Assembly: GCA_963698255.1 (NCBI GenBank)
Contig: CAVOQD010000015.1
Location: 124,001 to 188,000, forward strand
DNA: 64,000 nt
Direction: 5' to 3'
Origin: JAWKOK01 sp963698255
Lineage (GTDB): Bacteria > Chloroflexota > Anaerolineae > Caldilineales > Caldilineaceae
In this document: piece by piece, positions 38,815 to 47,214 of the stretch
Numbering within the stretch: the first letter of the stretch is position 1
Layout: each line of letters starts with the position of its first letter
Translations under genes and position numbers: made by a program
Notes under the pieces: model-generated
Database searches by the model: none
Seen by the model: the letters and a program-made list of their open reading frames with translations, nothing else
Told to the model about the DNA's origin: nothing

Positions 38815-41237
38815 TCACCGTACAATCAGCGTCGAAAGCGTCGTCACGAAATCACCGCGTTGGTCGGGATAGGGCGCCAAGGTTTCGGCGTCGTAGACCA
38901 CGATGGCCAACGTATACGCGCCGGTGTCGGCGTCTGCCGGCAGTTCCAGCGCGACCTGCGTCTCAGCAAGGATGGGCATGTCTGCCTGGGCCATGGTCGT
39001 GCCGGTCGCGTCGACCAGCCGCATGGATGCTTTGACGGTGCCGTCAACCAGGCCGTCGGCGTAGAAGCAGACCACGAAAGGCACTTCCCGTGCAAGCTCA
39101 GGCTCGTGACAGAGTTCGGTGATCTGGAGGATTCCCCAATCTGCGTTTAGGACGATGTCCACGGCATTGCGCACGTCGATGGCGGTGACCAGGTGCGCGT
39201 CGTCTGGCGGCAGCGGCTCTGCCTGGCTTGCATCGTAGAAATCAACGGTCAAGAGAGCTTCCCCGGCTGTTACGTCAACGGGCAGTTGGATCTCCAGGTG
39301 ATCATAGACGATCTCGTTGGGCGCTGCGCCCATGAAAATCGATCCTACGATGCGCTCGTCCCGCCAGATCTCGGCGCCGTTGGCGTCGACCAGACGGGCA
39401 AGCCGAGTGTAGGTCTTTCCAATCGGATCGAGCAACCTGAGATACAGGCGAACAAGCAGTGAGTCGCCGGCCAGGTAGGCCTGATCTCCCAGCGAATGGC
39501 CGATCAATTCGATCTTGCCATCAAAGTCAGCCGCGCTGGTCACTGATACGCCCGACCAGTCCGGTGGAGCCATGTCATGTCGATCATAGACGCGCACCAG
39601 TTCGACGCCGTCCCGCTCAACCACATAGGCCGGATCGCCCGCCTCGATGGTGTCGAGCATACGATCCGTCGGCAGGCGTCGTTGGCGTTGGTTGACGTAG
39701 ACCACGGCGTAATCGGCGTCGGCCCAGAACTCGATCTGGCCGTAGTCGAGCACGGGAGTGCGACTGTCCAAGAAGTAGGAGAGCGAGCCGTCGCGATACC
39801 AGGAGACGACGCTGGCGGACTCGGCATCCGGCTGGTCGTTGATCCAATCGGCCGCCTCCTTCAGCCCCTCGCCCCAGCCGACCATGAGGATCTTTTCAGC
39901 CGCGCGAATCCCGCCGAACATCGGGTTGTAGTAGGTTAGATAGTAGGGCGCGTGGAGAAGGCCGGGCAAGGCGTGGGCCAGCACAACCAGCGCCACGGTG
40001 ATGCCGATGGCCATCCGGCTGGGCAGCGCCAGCGAGCCCGGATCGTCGACGGAGACCGGTTTGCGACGTATCCATTCAGCAACGGCCTGGGCCGTGCCCA
40101 TCAACCCCAGGGCGGCGAGCACGTCCAGGGCAACAAAGGCCGGCAGCATGTAGCGATCAAATTGTTTGTTGCCCAGGCTCATGCCCGCTCCGTAGACGAC
40201 GGCAAAGAGCAGAATGCCGCCCGCAGCCCGGCGTGTTCGCCGATGGGTGAACGGCCAGCACGAAGCGGATCGCCAGCACCGGCCGCCAACAGCAGCCCGA
40301 CCAGGGACGCCGGTGTCGAACGAAGCGTCAGAGCGATGGGGTAGAAGATAATGCCGGGATCACTGGTCACTTGCCCGAGAAAATAGGTCGGGTTTTCGTG
40401 GCCGCGCATGTACCCGCCCATGGCCTCGACCACTTGGTTCCAAGTGTTGACCGGACCTGTCCAAAGCACGGGCCAGATCATCAAGGCCGTGACGACGGCC
40501 ACGGCTGCCCAGCCAGCCATTTCAAGGACAAACCGCTTGCGACCGCCCTGTCTGCGCAACAGGTCGATGCCCGCCAGAAGTCCGATGGAAACGGTCAGCA
40601 GGATGGCCGGTGTCTTCGTCATCCAGGCCAGCCCCATGGTGATGGCGGAGAGCAGAAGATATCGACGCCGCCGGCCGCCGTGTAGCCAGGCCAGAAAGGA
40701 GAGCAGTGAAAGATAGGCCAAGCTTGCCAGCAGGCCGTCCGGGTGAAGCTGGCGAGAGAGGGCGATGTAGAATGGATCCCAGGCCACGAATAGCGTGATC
40801 AGGATGGCCGGCCAGAAGCCAAAGAGCGTGCGCAGTGGGAAGAACCCGGCTGCGATGATGGCGGCGACGGCAAAGACGATCCACCAGCGAGCTGACTGGA
40901 GCAGTTCAAGCGGCGTGGGACCGCCTGCTTCCGCCAGCCAGCGCTCCAATTGAGGTGTTTCCCAGCTAAATTGACCGGGCGTTTCCGCGGCGTAGGCCGG
41001 GAACCGGGTGAGGAAACCGAGCGTGCCCGCCCACATGATGGTGACGCCGGGGTGTTCGCTCTGGTAGGTGTCGTCGGCCTGCCCATTGGCGATGGCCTGG
41101 TAGAAGTTGGCCGAGCGGGTCAGCCATTTTGGCTCATCGACGGTCACCAACTGATCCAGCCCGGACATGCGTGGCAGCCAAGCAGCCAGAAAGAGCAGGA
41201 CGAATACGATGACAAACAGGGGGACGTTCTTTTTCAT
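38815..41237 (-). CDS. GT-C glycosyltransferase (PMT/ArnT type) with C-terminal beta domain (one -1 frameshift)
   Basis: Corrected length about 807 aa. MKKNVPLFVIVFVLLF starts a polytopic protein with the first-loop motif VTVDEPKWLTRSANFYQA and the second-loop motif QSEHPGVTIMWAGTLG, typical of phospholipid-linked-sugar glycosyltransferases. A base is missing near 40220; the second part resumes at LLFAVVYGAGMSLGNKQFDR. The C-terminal third is soluble and beta-rich (DFDGKIELIGHSLGDQAYLAGDS, ELPADADTGAYTLAIVVYD). It has the same overall plan as the protein at 29223-31607, with which it shares a beta-sandwich tail. Confidence 0.83.
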
Positions 41238-41252
41238 GATCTCTATCGCGTT

Positions 41253-41579
41253 CTATCGGATATTGAAGCTGCGAAATTCGCCGCTGGGCGCTTCGATCTT
41301 GACTTCCACGCTGTCGACGTGGGCATCGGGAGAGCCGCCGTGGCACCAGGCAATCGCTCGCTTCACTGCGTAATCCGATCCTTCGAAAATCGCCTCGACG
41401 CGTCCGTCCCAACAGTTGCGCACCCAACCGGTCACGCCGATCTGTTGGGCGTAGCGTCGCGTGTAGACCCGAAAGCTGACGCCCTGCACCCGACCCGAAA
41501 TCAAGACATGCGCGCGGGATTCCGGAAGCATACTGGCTTCGTTGTCTAGCTCGTCATCGATGTCATCGTCAAACAACAT
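41253..41579 (-). CDS. acyP: Acylphosphatase
   Basis: 108 aa, with the signature GRVQGVSFRVYTRRYAQQ (catalytic Arg) and GVTGWVRNCWDGRVEAIFEG (catalytic Asn). A 20-residue acidic N-terminal extension precedes the domain; MLPESRAHV is a possible shorter start. It hydrolyses acylphosphates in the cytoplasm. It lies 15 nt upstream of the GT-C gene on the same strand. Confidence 0.92.
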   Translation of the reverse strand: MLFDDDIDDELDNEASMLPESRAHVLISGRVQGVSFRVYTRRYAQQIGVTGWVRNCWDGRVEAIFEGSDYAVKRAIAWCHGGSPDAHVDSVEVKIEAPSGEFRSFNIR

Positions 41580-41721
41580 GTTGGAAATCCTATTTCAACA
41601 GGCAGTGCGACAACCATACATGACGGATGATTAGAATTCCGCTTTCTGCCGCCAGCAGCCCGAATTCTTGTCCGCCAAACCAACGCGGACGCACTATCAG
41701 CCTACTCCACACCCAGTAGAA

Positions 41722-42564
41722 TTACTGTAGCCAATATCCAAGTGCTACCAGAAGGACTGTCATGATGCCCAGGCCCATTTCGGAGAAACCGAGGGTCTTG
41801 ATGGCAACCCTTGGCCGCTGCGGCAACAACATGACGATACAGCGCACGAGCAGCAGAACCATGGCCAACACGGCTGTCCACGGCAGCAGATCCGCCCAGG
41901 CCAGCGCCGTCACCACGGCCAGGGCCAGCAGATGCCAGAGCGTCGGCGTCAACGTGTTGACCGCGCGGCCATGGTCCAGTCGCAGACGTGTACGCACGTA
42001 GAGCACGGCCGGCAGCGCACGTGCGACCAGCACGATCCAGAGCGGCAGCGCCAGCCAGATCGACCAGCCGCCCAGCATGGCGAGCGACGATGCGACCGCC
42101 GCCGTCGCCACAGGGCCGCTCAGCTCGGCCTGAACTGTCCGGCCTGGGCGAGCCATGTCGTAGTAGGCGAAGACCAGTCCAAACGGCAGCGCCAACAGCA
42201 GCGGCAGCAGAAACGTCGAATCGTCTGCAATCTACCAGGAGAGGGCGAACAACGCGGCAGCAGCCAGCGCCAGAGCGATGGCCACACGACGAGAGAGAAT
42301 GGTGCGTGCGTTGTTCAGTTTGCGTCGCCGGTCGATGGCCACTGTCTTGGCCGGCTGGCGGGCCAGGAAAGCGATGAAAACGGCCAGCGAAAGCAGCGCG
42401 CCCGCCCAGGTCGGGGCCACCAACAGGCCGAGCAGAATCGGCTCCAGGGTCAGGCCCCAGCCGCCATGTTCGGTCGGTTTGAGCACGGCGCCTATCCTGC
42501 CCATCAAGGTCTCAGGGGCTTTGGCTGGAACTGTGGCACTGCCCGCAGCATTGGGACGTTTCAT
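41722..42564 (-). CDS. YwiC-like membrane protein, interrupted by in-frame TAG
   Basis: The reading frame is continuous from ATG 42564 to 41722 except for one TAG at 42232-42234 between ALFALSW and IADDSTFLLPLLLALPFG. The N-terminal part has PTEHGGWGLTLEPILLGLL, the hallmark of YwiC-like proteins; about seven membrane segments follow, with a conserved-looking LWHLLALAVVTALAWADLL. The family function is unknown. Its start overlaps the stop of the Nudix gene (ATGA). The stop is probably a sequence error or a recent inactivating change. Confidence 0.72.
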
Positions 42565-43337
42565 GATGTTGCATCCGATGGTTCTGCCGGCGGAAAGAGC
42601 ATCTCACGCGGACGCCCGCCGCTGTAGCCGTCTACGTCGCGGTGCTGCAAGCCGGGCGACTGGATGGCCGCACGCACGATCTCGCGGTTGAATTCGCCCA
42701 CATAGTCGCTGACCAGGTATTCCTCGACCGGCATCCAGTGGGCCTCGTCGATCTCGCCGTCGTGGATGGTGATCTCGTGGCTGGTGGGATGGAGCCGGCA
42801 GACGAAGTAGATGTCGGACTTGCCGTGGCGATAGCCGTGCCAGTGGCGGAAGCAGACAACTGCTTCGAACTCGGCGTGAATGCCGGTCTCCTCGTAGATC
42901 TCGCGCACCACGGCGTCGGCAATGTGTTCGCTGGGATGGAGGGCGCCGCCCGGCAGCTTGTAGTAGGGGCGGGAGCGGTCGCGCCGATATCGTTCGCAAA
43001 CTACCAGCAACTCGTTGCGCTCATTGATGACCACGCCGCCTGCGCCGATGTAGTGGGTGGCGTAGCTGGGCACGTAGGCATCCGGCGTCAGCGTGCGCAC
43101 GAGTTGGAGATAGTCTTCGCCGCTGTGGTGATAGGTGAAACCGGCATCGACGGCGATGGGTACGAAGCCGGCCTTGTCGATGGGCAGATTCAACCAGGCA
43201 AGTACGTTTCCGTTGCCCGACCATAACGCCAACGATTCGGTCAACGCTGTCCGGAAATCGTCACTCGATTCCGGCAGCGAGTCTGTGTCAATTTCGATCC
43301 CGTTGAACAGGTTTACCATCGATTTCAGTTCGGCCAT
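42561..43337 (-). CDS. Nudix hydrolase (NUDT6-like)
   Basis: About 258 aa. An N-terminal domain (LALWSGNGNVLAWLNLPIDK, FTYHHSGEDYLQLVR) resembles the NUDT6 pre-Nudix domain, followed by the Nudix box GGALHPSEH / REIYEETGI. Start MAELKSMVN at 43337 has GAGGA at suitable spacing; a longer start at 43367 exists. It hydrolyses a nucleoside-diphosphate-linked compound; the substrate is unknown. Coupled to the YwiC-like gene by a 4-nt overlap. Confidence 0.88.
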   Translation of the reverse strand: MAELKSMVNLFNGIEIDTDSLPESSDDFRTALTESLALWSGNGNVLAWLNLPIDKAGFVPIAVDAGFTYHHSGEDYLQLVRTLTPDAYVPSYATHYIGAGGVVINERNELLVVCERYRRDRSRPYYKLPGGALHPSEHIADAVVREIYEETGIHAEFEAVVCFRHWHGYRHGKSDIYFVCRLHPTSHEITIHDGEIDEAHWMPVEEYLVSDYVGEFNREIVRAAIQSPGLQHRDVDGYSGGRPREMLFPPAEPSDATS

Positions 43338-43724
43338 TCCACGCTTCCTCAACTGCATTCTATTCATTTGGGTGTATTGATTTGAGTCTGAGCATCATGT
43401 CGGGCGGCCGCGCAGGCCACGCCCGTCGTGACGCGGTTGCGGCAACACGGAATGTCTGCACACTCAACTCGTCTTGAACACACGCTATTCTCTTTGATGC
43501 GATGCCGGAGCAGCATCGCCTGTTTTGTTCGCAGCGACTATTGTCATGCCAGGACTCGATCCGGTCAAATGTCTGGAAAGCTCGGTGGTTGAGCAAAACC
43601 GAGGCCTCTCGCCCCGGTATTTGGGCAAGCCTAGTCAAATATGATTTAATGGATGGGGTTGGCGGGCTGAAATCGTCGCTTCATTTGTTGAAAACCACGG
43701 ACCTGAAATTCAAACAGGATTGCC
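43338..43724. other. Intergenic region, no feature recognised
   Basis: This divergent gap between the Nudix gene and the FMN reductase gene contains no convincing gene, hairpin or promoter with correct spacing. A TATGAT near 43640 lacks a matching -35. The reductase has AGGATT before its ATG. Confidence 0.4.
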
Positions 43725-44276
43725 ATGAATATCGCTGTTATCAGTTGCTCGCTCCACCCCCAGAGTCGTTCGTTTATTCTGGCACGCGCAGCCCAGGAGG
43801 ACCTGGCCGGCCTGGGTGTTGACGTTGCGCTGATCGATCTGCGCGATCACAGCATCGAATTTGCCGGCAGTTCGACTGCATGGGATGTGCCGGATGCCAA
43901 GAAGATCGCCGGCGTCATCCGTGAGTCTTCGGCTGTCTTGCTCGCCGCGCCCATCTACAATTGGGATGTCAACGCCGCGGCCAAGAATCTGTTGGAAGTC
44001 AGTTCGCGAGCGTGGGATCACAAGGTCGTGGGCTTCATGTGTGTGGCCGGCGGCCAATCCAGCTATATGTCGGTCATGGGGCTGGCCAACAGTTTGATGC
44101 TTGACTTCCGCTGTCTGATTGTGCCGCGCTTTGTCTACGCCACTGGGAATGACTTCGCCGACGACCGCCAGCCGACCATGTCCATTGGCTCGGAGGCAAT
44201 TCGCTCTCGCGTGACGGAATTGGCCGAGACAACGGTCAACTTGGCCGTTGCCGTTGCCCCGTTCTACGGCACGTAA
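43725..44276 (+). CDS. NADPH-dependent FMN reductase-like flavoprotein
   Basis: 183 aa flavodoxin-fold protein: MNIAVISCSLHPQSRSFILARAA is the FMN phosphate loop, LLAAPIYNWDVNAAAKNLLE the second loop, and FMCVAGGQSSYMSVMGLANSL the third. It resembles chromate/FMN reductases (SsuE/ArsH-like fold). It lies just upstream of a flavodoxin, though a promoter is seen between them. Confidence 0.85.
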   Translation: MNIAVISCSLHPQSRSFILARAAQEDLAGLGVDVALIDLRDHSIEFAGSSTAWDVPDAKKIAGVIRESSAVLLAAPIYNWDVNAAAKNLLEVSSRAWDHKVVGFMCVAGGQSSYMSVMGLANSLMLDFRCLIVPRFVYATGNDFADDRQPTMSIGSEAIRSRVTELAETTVNLAVAVAPFYGT

Positions 44277-44317
44277 TCCGGCCGCCGGACTGAAAGTCAC
44301 TTTGTACTTGCGCCAAC

Positions 44318-44345
44318 TTGCACAAACCCGTTGATGGGGTATGAT
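44318..44345 (+). promoter_or_regulatory. Promoter of the flavodoxin gene
   Basis: TTGCAC (44318-44323), 16-bp spacer, TATGAT (44340-44345), about 45 nt before the flavodoxin ATG. Confidence 0.5.
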
Positions 44346-44389
44346 ACGAGAAATTTTTTGCAACAGCTTATATGGTTTAGGAGAGAGAA

Positions 44390-44944
44390 ATGGCTCCCAA
44401 GATTGGTCTGTTTTTTGGCAGCAGCACCGGCTGTGGTGAAGGCGTAGCGAATCTGATCAAGCAGATCGTGGCGGGTACAGGTAAGGCTGAGGTGGATGTT
44501 CAGGTCGTCTCTGCCGACAGCACCAAGGTCATGGAGAACTATGATCTGCTCATCTTCGGCTGTTCCACCTGGAACATCGGCGAGCTTCAGGACGATTGGG
44601 CGATCAAACTGCCTGAGCTTGACAGCGTGAACTTTGCCGGTCGCAAGGTAGCGCTCTACGGCTGTGGCGATCAGTATGGCTATTCCAACAGCTTCATTGA
44701 CGCCATTGGCATCATCGCTGAAAAGATCGTGGCGCGTGGCGCCAGCATCGTCGCATGGTGGCCCGACAGTGAGTACGAATATGAGTACTCGCGCGGAGCC
44801 TTCGAAAAGGTCTTCATGGGTTTGCCCGTCGACAATGACAACCAGCCCGAACAGACAGAACAGCGCGTGGTCAACTGGACCTATTGGGTGCTGGAAGAAT
44901 TCGGATTGATGACCGAGGAAGAACTCCAGGCCGCTGCTGCCTGA
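44390..44944 (+). CDS. fldA: Long-chain flavodoxin
   Basis: 184 aa. FFGSSTGCGEGVANLIKQI is the FMN phosphate-binding loop and FGCSTWNIGELQDDW the conserved loop of long-chain flavodoxins; YGCGDQYGYSNSFIDAIG and EQRVVNWTYWV complete the pattern. It is a low-potential electron carrier, often induced under iron limitation; the feo operon lies in the same window. AGGAG precedes the ATG, and a terminator follows. Confidence 0.93.
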   Translation: MAPKIGLFFGSSTGCGEGVANLIKQIVAGTGKAEVDVQVVSADSTKVMENYDLLIFGCSTWNIGELQDDWAIKLPELDSVNFAGRKVALYGCGDQYGYSNSFIDAIGIIAEKIVARGASIVAWWPDSEYEYEYSRGAFEKVFMGLPVDNDNQPEQTEQRVVNWTYWVLEEFGLMTEEELQAAAA

Positions 44945-44987
44945 TCGAGTCGGAGCGATTTTTCGGTCTATATGAATCTTCATGTAG

Positions 44988-45020
44988 ATGCCCGGAGCCA
45001 ATTATGGTTCCGGGCATTTA
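44988..45020 (+). terminator. Terminator after flavodoxin
   Basis: ATGCCCGGAGCC (44988-44999) pairs with GGTTCCGGGCAT (45006-45017), with one G-T pair and a 6-nt loop, followed by a short T-rich stretch. Confidence 0.7.
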
Positions 45021-45089
45021 CATTTAGGAGGGTCAAGCGAAATGCGTTGGACATTGTTTCCTGGCAATTGGCTGCTCCCAAAATTCATG

Positions 45090-45144
45090 TTGACGAAATG
45101 CTCAACTGCCTTTAGACTTCAGTCTGTATGATGTACCGTACATC
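45090..45144 (+). promoter_or_regulatory. Promoter and palindromic operator candidate of the sulfatase gene
   Basis: TTGACG (45090-45095), 17-bp spacer, TAGACT (45113-45118). Twelve bases downstream lies the perfect 15-bp palindrome GATGTACCGTACATC (45130-45144), well placed to block transcription when bound. The regulator is unknown. Confidence 0.5.
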
Positions 45145-45203
45145 CCACCTATCTATTTGTCCCGATTCGCCTCGGCAGTTCCGACAATCAAGGAGAAAAC
45201 AGC

Positions 45204-46682
45204 ATGGCCGACAAGAAGCCCAATATCCTCGTCCTTTGGGGCGATGATATTGGTTGGTACAACATCAGTCACAACAATCGCGGCGCCATGGGCTATCGCA
45301 CGCCCAACATCGATCGAATCGCCAAAGAAGGCATCGAGTTTACCGACTATTACGGTCAGCAGAGCTGCACGGCAGGCCGGGCAGCCTTCATCACCGGCCA
45401 GAATCCGCTGCGTACGGGTCTGACCAAGGTCGGCATTCCGGGATCGGATCTGGGGCTTCAGGCCGAGGACCCTACCATCGCCGAGTTGCTCAAACCCTTG
45501 GGCTATGCCACCGGACAGTTCGGCAAGAACCATCTGGGCGATCGAGATGAGTTTTTGCCTTCAAATCACGGCTTTGATGAGTTCTACGGCAACCTCTACC
45601 ATCTCAACGCCGAGGAAGAGCCGGAAAATCCGGACTATCCCCACGACATGTCCGAGGATCTGCTGCCCCGTCCGCGTGGCGTGATCCACTCGTTTGCCGA
45701 TGGCCGCATCGAGGACACGGGTCCATTGACCAAAAAGCGCATGCAGACCATCGACGACGATGTCACTGACCGCACCATCGCCTTCATCGAAAATGCAGTC
45801 GACGACGACCAGCCCTTTTTCGTTTGGTGGAATTCAACCCACATGCATTTTCGCACCCACATTCCGGAAGAAGCCAAGGGCATCAGCGGTCAGGGCTTCT
45901 ACAATGACGCCATGGTATTGCATGACCAGGCCGTGGGCCGGCTGCTGGACAAGCTTGATGAACTAGGGATCGCAGAGGACACCATTGTTCTCTACTCCAC
46001 CGACAACGGACCCCACTACAACACCTGGCCGGATGCCGCCATTACGCCATGGCGCAGCGAAAAGAACACCAACTGGGAAGGCGCGTTTCGCGTGCCCTCG
46101 TTTGCTCGCTGGCCCGGCAAGTTCGAAGCCGGCAGAACGCTCAATGGCATCACGTGCCACCAGGATTGGCTGCCCACACTTCTGGCCGCTGCCGGCGATG
46201 CGGACGTCAAGGAGCGCCTGCTTGAGGGTGGCCAATTTGGCGACAAAGAGTTCAACGTCTACATCGATGGCATCAACCTGCTGCCCTACCTGATGGGCGA
46301 AACAGATGAATGTCCCCGCAACTTCTTCGCCTATGTCAATGACGATGGCGCGCTTGTCGCGTTGCGGGGTGGCGATTGGAAGATTGTATTTCAGGAACAG
46401 CGGGCCAGGACAATGCAACTCTGGGCGGAACCGTTTGTTGAACTGCGGGTGCCCAAGATCTTCAACCTGCGACGCGATCCGTTCGAGCGGGCCGATGAGA
46501 ATTCCAACACATATTGGGACTGGCATTTGGATCATGTCTATATGCTCTACCCTGCCCAGCGTATTGTGGCCAACCAGATCCAGTCTTTCCTCAAGTTCCC
46601 GCCACGTCAAGAGCCGGCGTCCTTCAATCTGGACAACGTATTGCAACAGATGAAGGAAGCCGCAGGCGGCGGGCTACACTAG
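45204..46682 (+). CDS. Sulfatase (formylglycine-dependent, Cys type)
   Basis: 492 aa, no signal peptide. Metal-binding acids in LVLWGDDIGW, the modification motif CTAGR with Cys55 (the consensus C-x-A/P-x-R), GKNHLGD and YSTDNGPH are all present. After conversion of Cys55 to formylglycine it would hydrolyse a sulfate ester, probably on an imported sugar or phenolic. A radical-SAM sulfatase maturase is encoded 0.5 kb away, so the pair is self-contained. AAGGAG precedes the ATG. Confidence 0.92.
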   Translation: MADKKPNILVLWGDDIGWYNISHNNRGAMGYRTPNIDRIAKEGIEFTDYYGQQSCTAGRAAFITGQNPLRTGLTKVGIPGSDLGLQAEDPTIAELLKPLGYATGQFGKNHLGDRDEFLPSNHGFDEFYGNLYHLNAEEEPENPDYPHDMSEDLLPRPRGVIHSFADGRIEDTGPLTKKRMQTIDDDVTDRTIAFIENAVDDDQPFFVWWNSTHMHFRTHIPEEAKGISGQGFYNDAMVLHDQAVGRLLDKLDELGIAEDTIVLYSTDNGPHYNTWPDAAITPWRSEKNTNWEGAFRVPSFARWPGKFEAGRTLNGITCHQDWLPTLLAAAGDADVKERLLEGGQFGDKEFNVYIDGINLLPYLMGETDECPRNFFAYVNDDGALVALRGGDWKIVFQEQRARTMQLWAEPFVELRVPKIFNLRRDPFERADENSNTYWDWHLDHVYMLYPAQRIVANQIQSFLKFPPRQEPASFNLDNVLQQMKEAAGGGLH

Positions 46683-46733
46683 CACTCCGATACCTTTTCA
46701 TCGTGCACCACTTCACCACAAAGGAGCATTGCA

Positions 46734-47102
46734 ATGGGCGTTCTACTTAGCATGATTATCGCCGTCGTCGTCGCAGCGGTTGTATTGCTGATCGTCGACA
46801 AGCTCAATCTTGGCCTCTCCGTCGACGGTTTTGGCAGCGCCATTATTGCTGCAATCGTTATCGCCGTCATCGGAGGTATCGTTATCTGGCTGCTTGGGAT
46901 TCTCGGCATCACCATGGGCGGCGGTTTCCTGGGCGCGATCGTCTACTTGATCGTCGCTGCCGTCGTCTTGATGCTCAGCGCTCGATTCCTTCCGGGGCTT
47001 ACGGTCGGCGGTTTTGGCGGCGCCATCATCGCTGCCATCTCGATCGGCGTCGTGAGCTGGCTCGTCGCCTGGCTGCTTAGCCTGCTTGGCATCGCCGTCT
47101 GA
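46734..47102 (+). CDS. Small membrane protein, phage-holin-4-superfamily-like
   Basis: 122 aa with four hydrophobic segments arranged as two similar halves: each has VDGFGSAIIAAI or VGGFGGAIIAAI followed by a WLLGILGI or WLLSLLGI helix. This internal duplication resembles DUF-type holin superfamily IV membrane proteins. No prophage genes are near, so a lysis role is unlikely. AAGGAG precedes the start. Confidence 0.75.
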   Translation: MGVLLSMIIAVVVAAVVLLIVDKLNLGLSVDGFGSAIIAAIVIAVIGGIVIWLLGILGITMGGGFLGAIVYLIVAAVVLMLSARFLPGLTVGGFGGAIIAAISIGVVSWLVAWLLSLLGIAV

Positions 47103-47144
47103 GCAGACACTGCATAGAGAAAATTCTGCGCAGTCAAACAGGTT

Positions 47145-47203
47145 ATTCGATACAGACAGAAGACGGGCTTCCTCAGGAAGCCCGTCTTCTGTCTGTATCG
47201 AAT
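47145..47203. terminator. 28-bp perfect hairpin between convergent genes
   Basis: 47145-47172 pairs perfectly with 47176-47203 around the 3-nt loop TCA. The core GACGGGCTTCC/GGAAGCCCGTC resembles the hairpin at 3427-3455. It lies between the holin-like gene and the convergent maturase, so it can end both transcripts, although no T-run follows. Confidence 0.65.
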
Positions 47204-47214
47204 ACCTACCGGTT

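Noticed and set aside
46734..47102. Prophage remnant based on the holin-like protein
   Set aside because: No other phage gene, integrase or attachment site is present; the protein is better treated as a duplicated small membrane protein.
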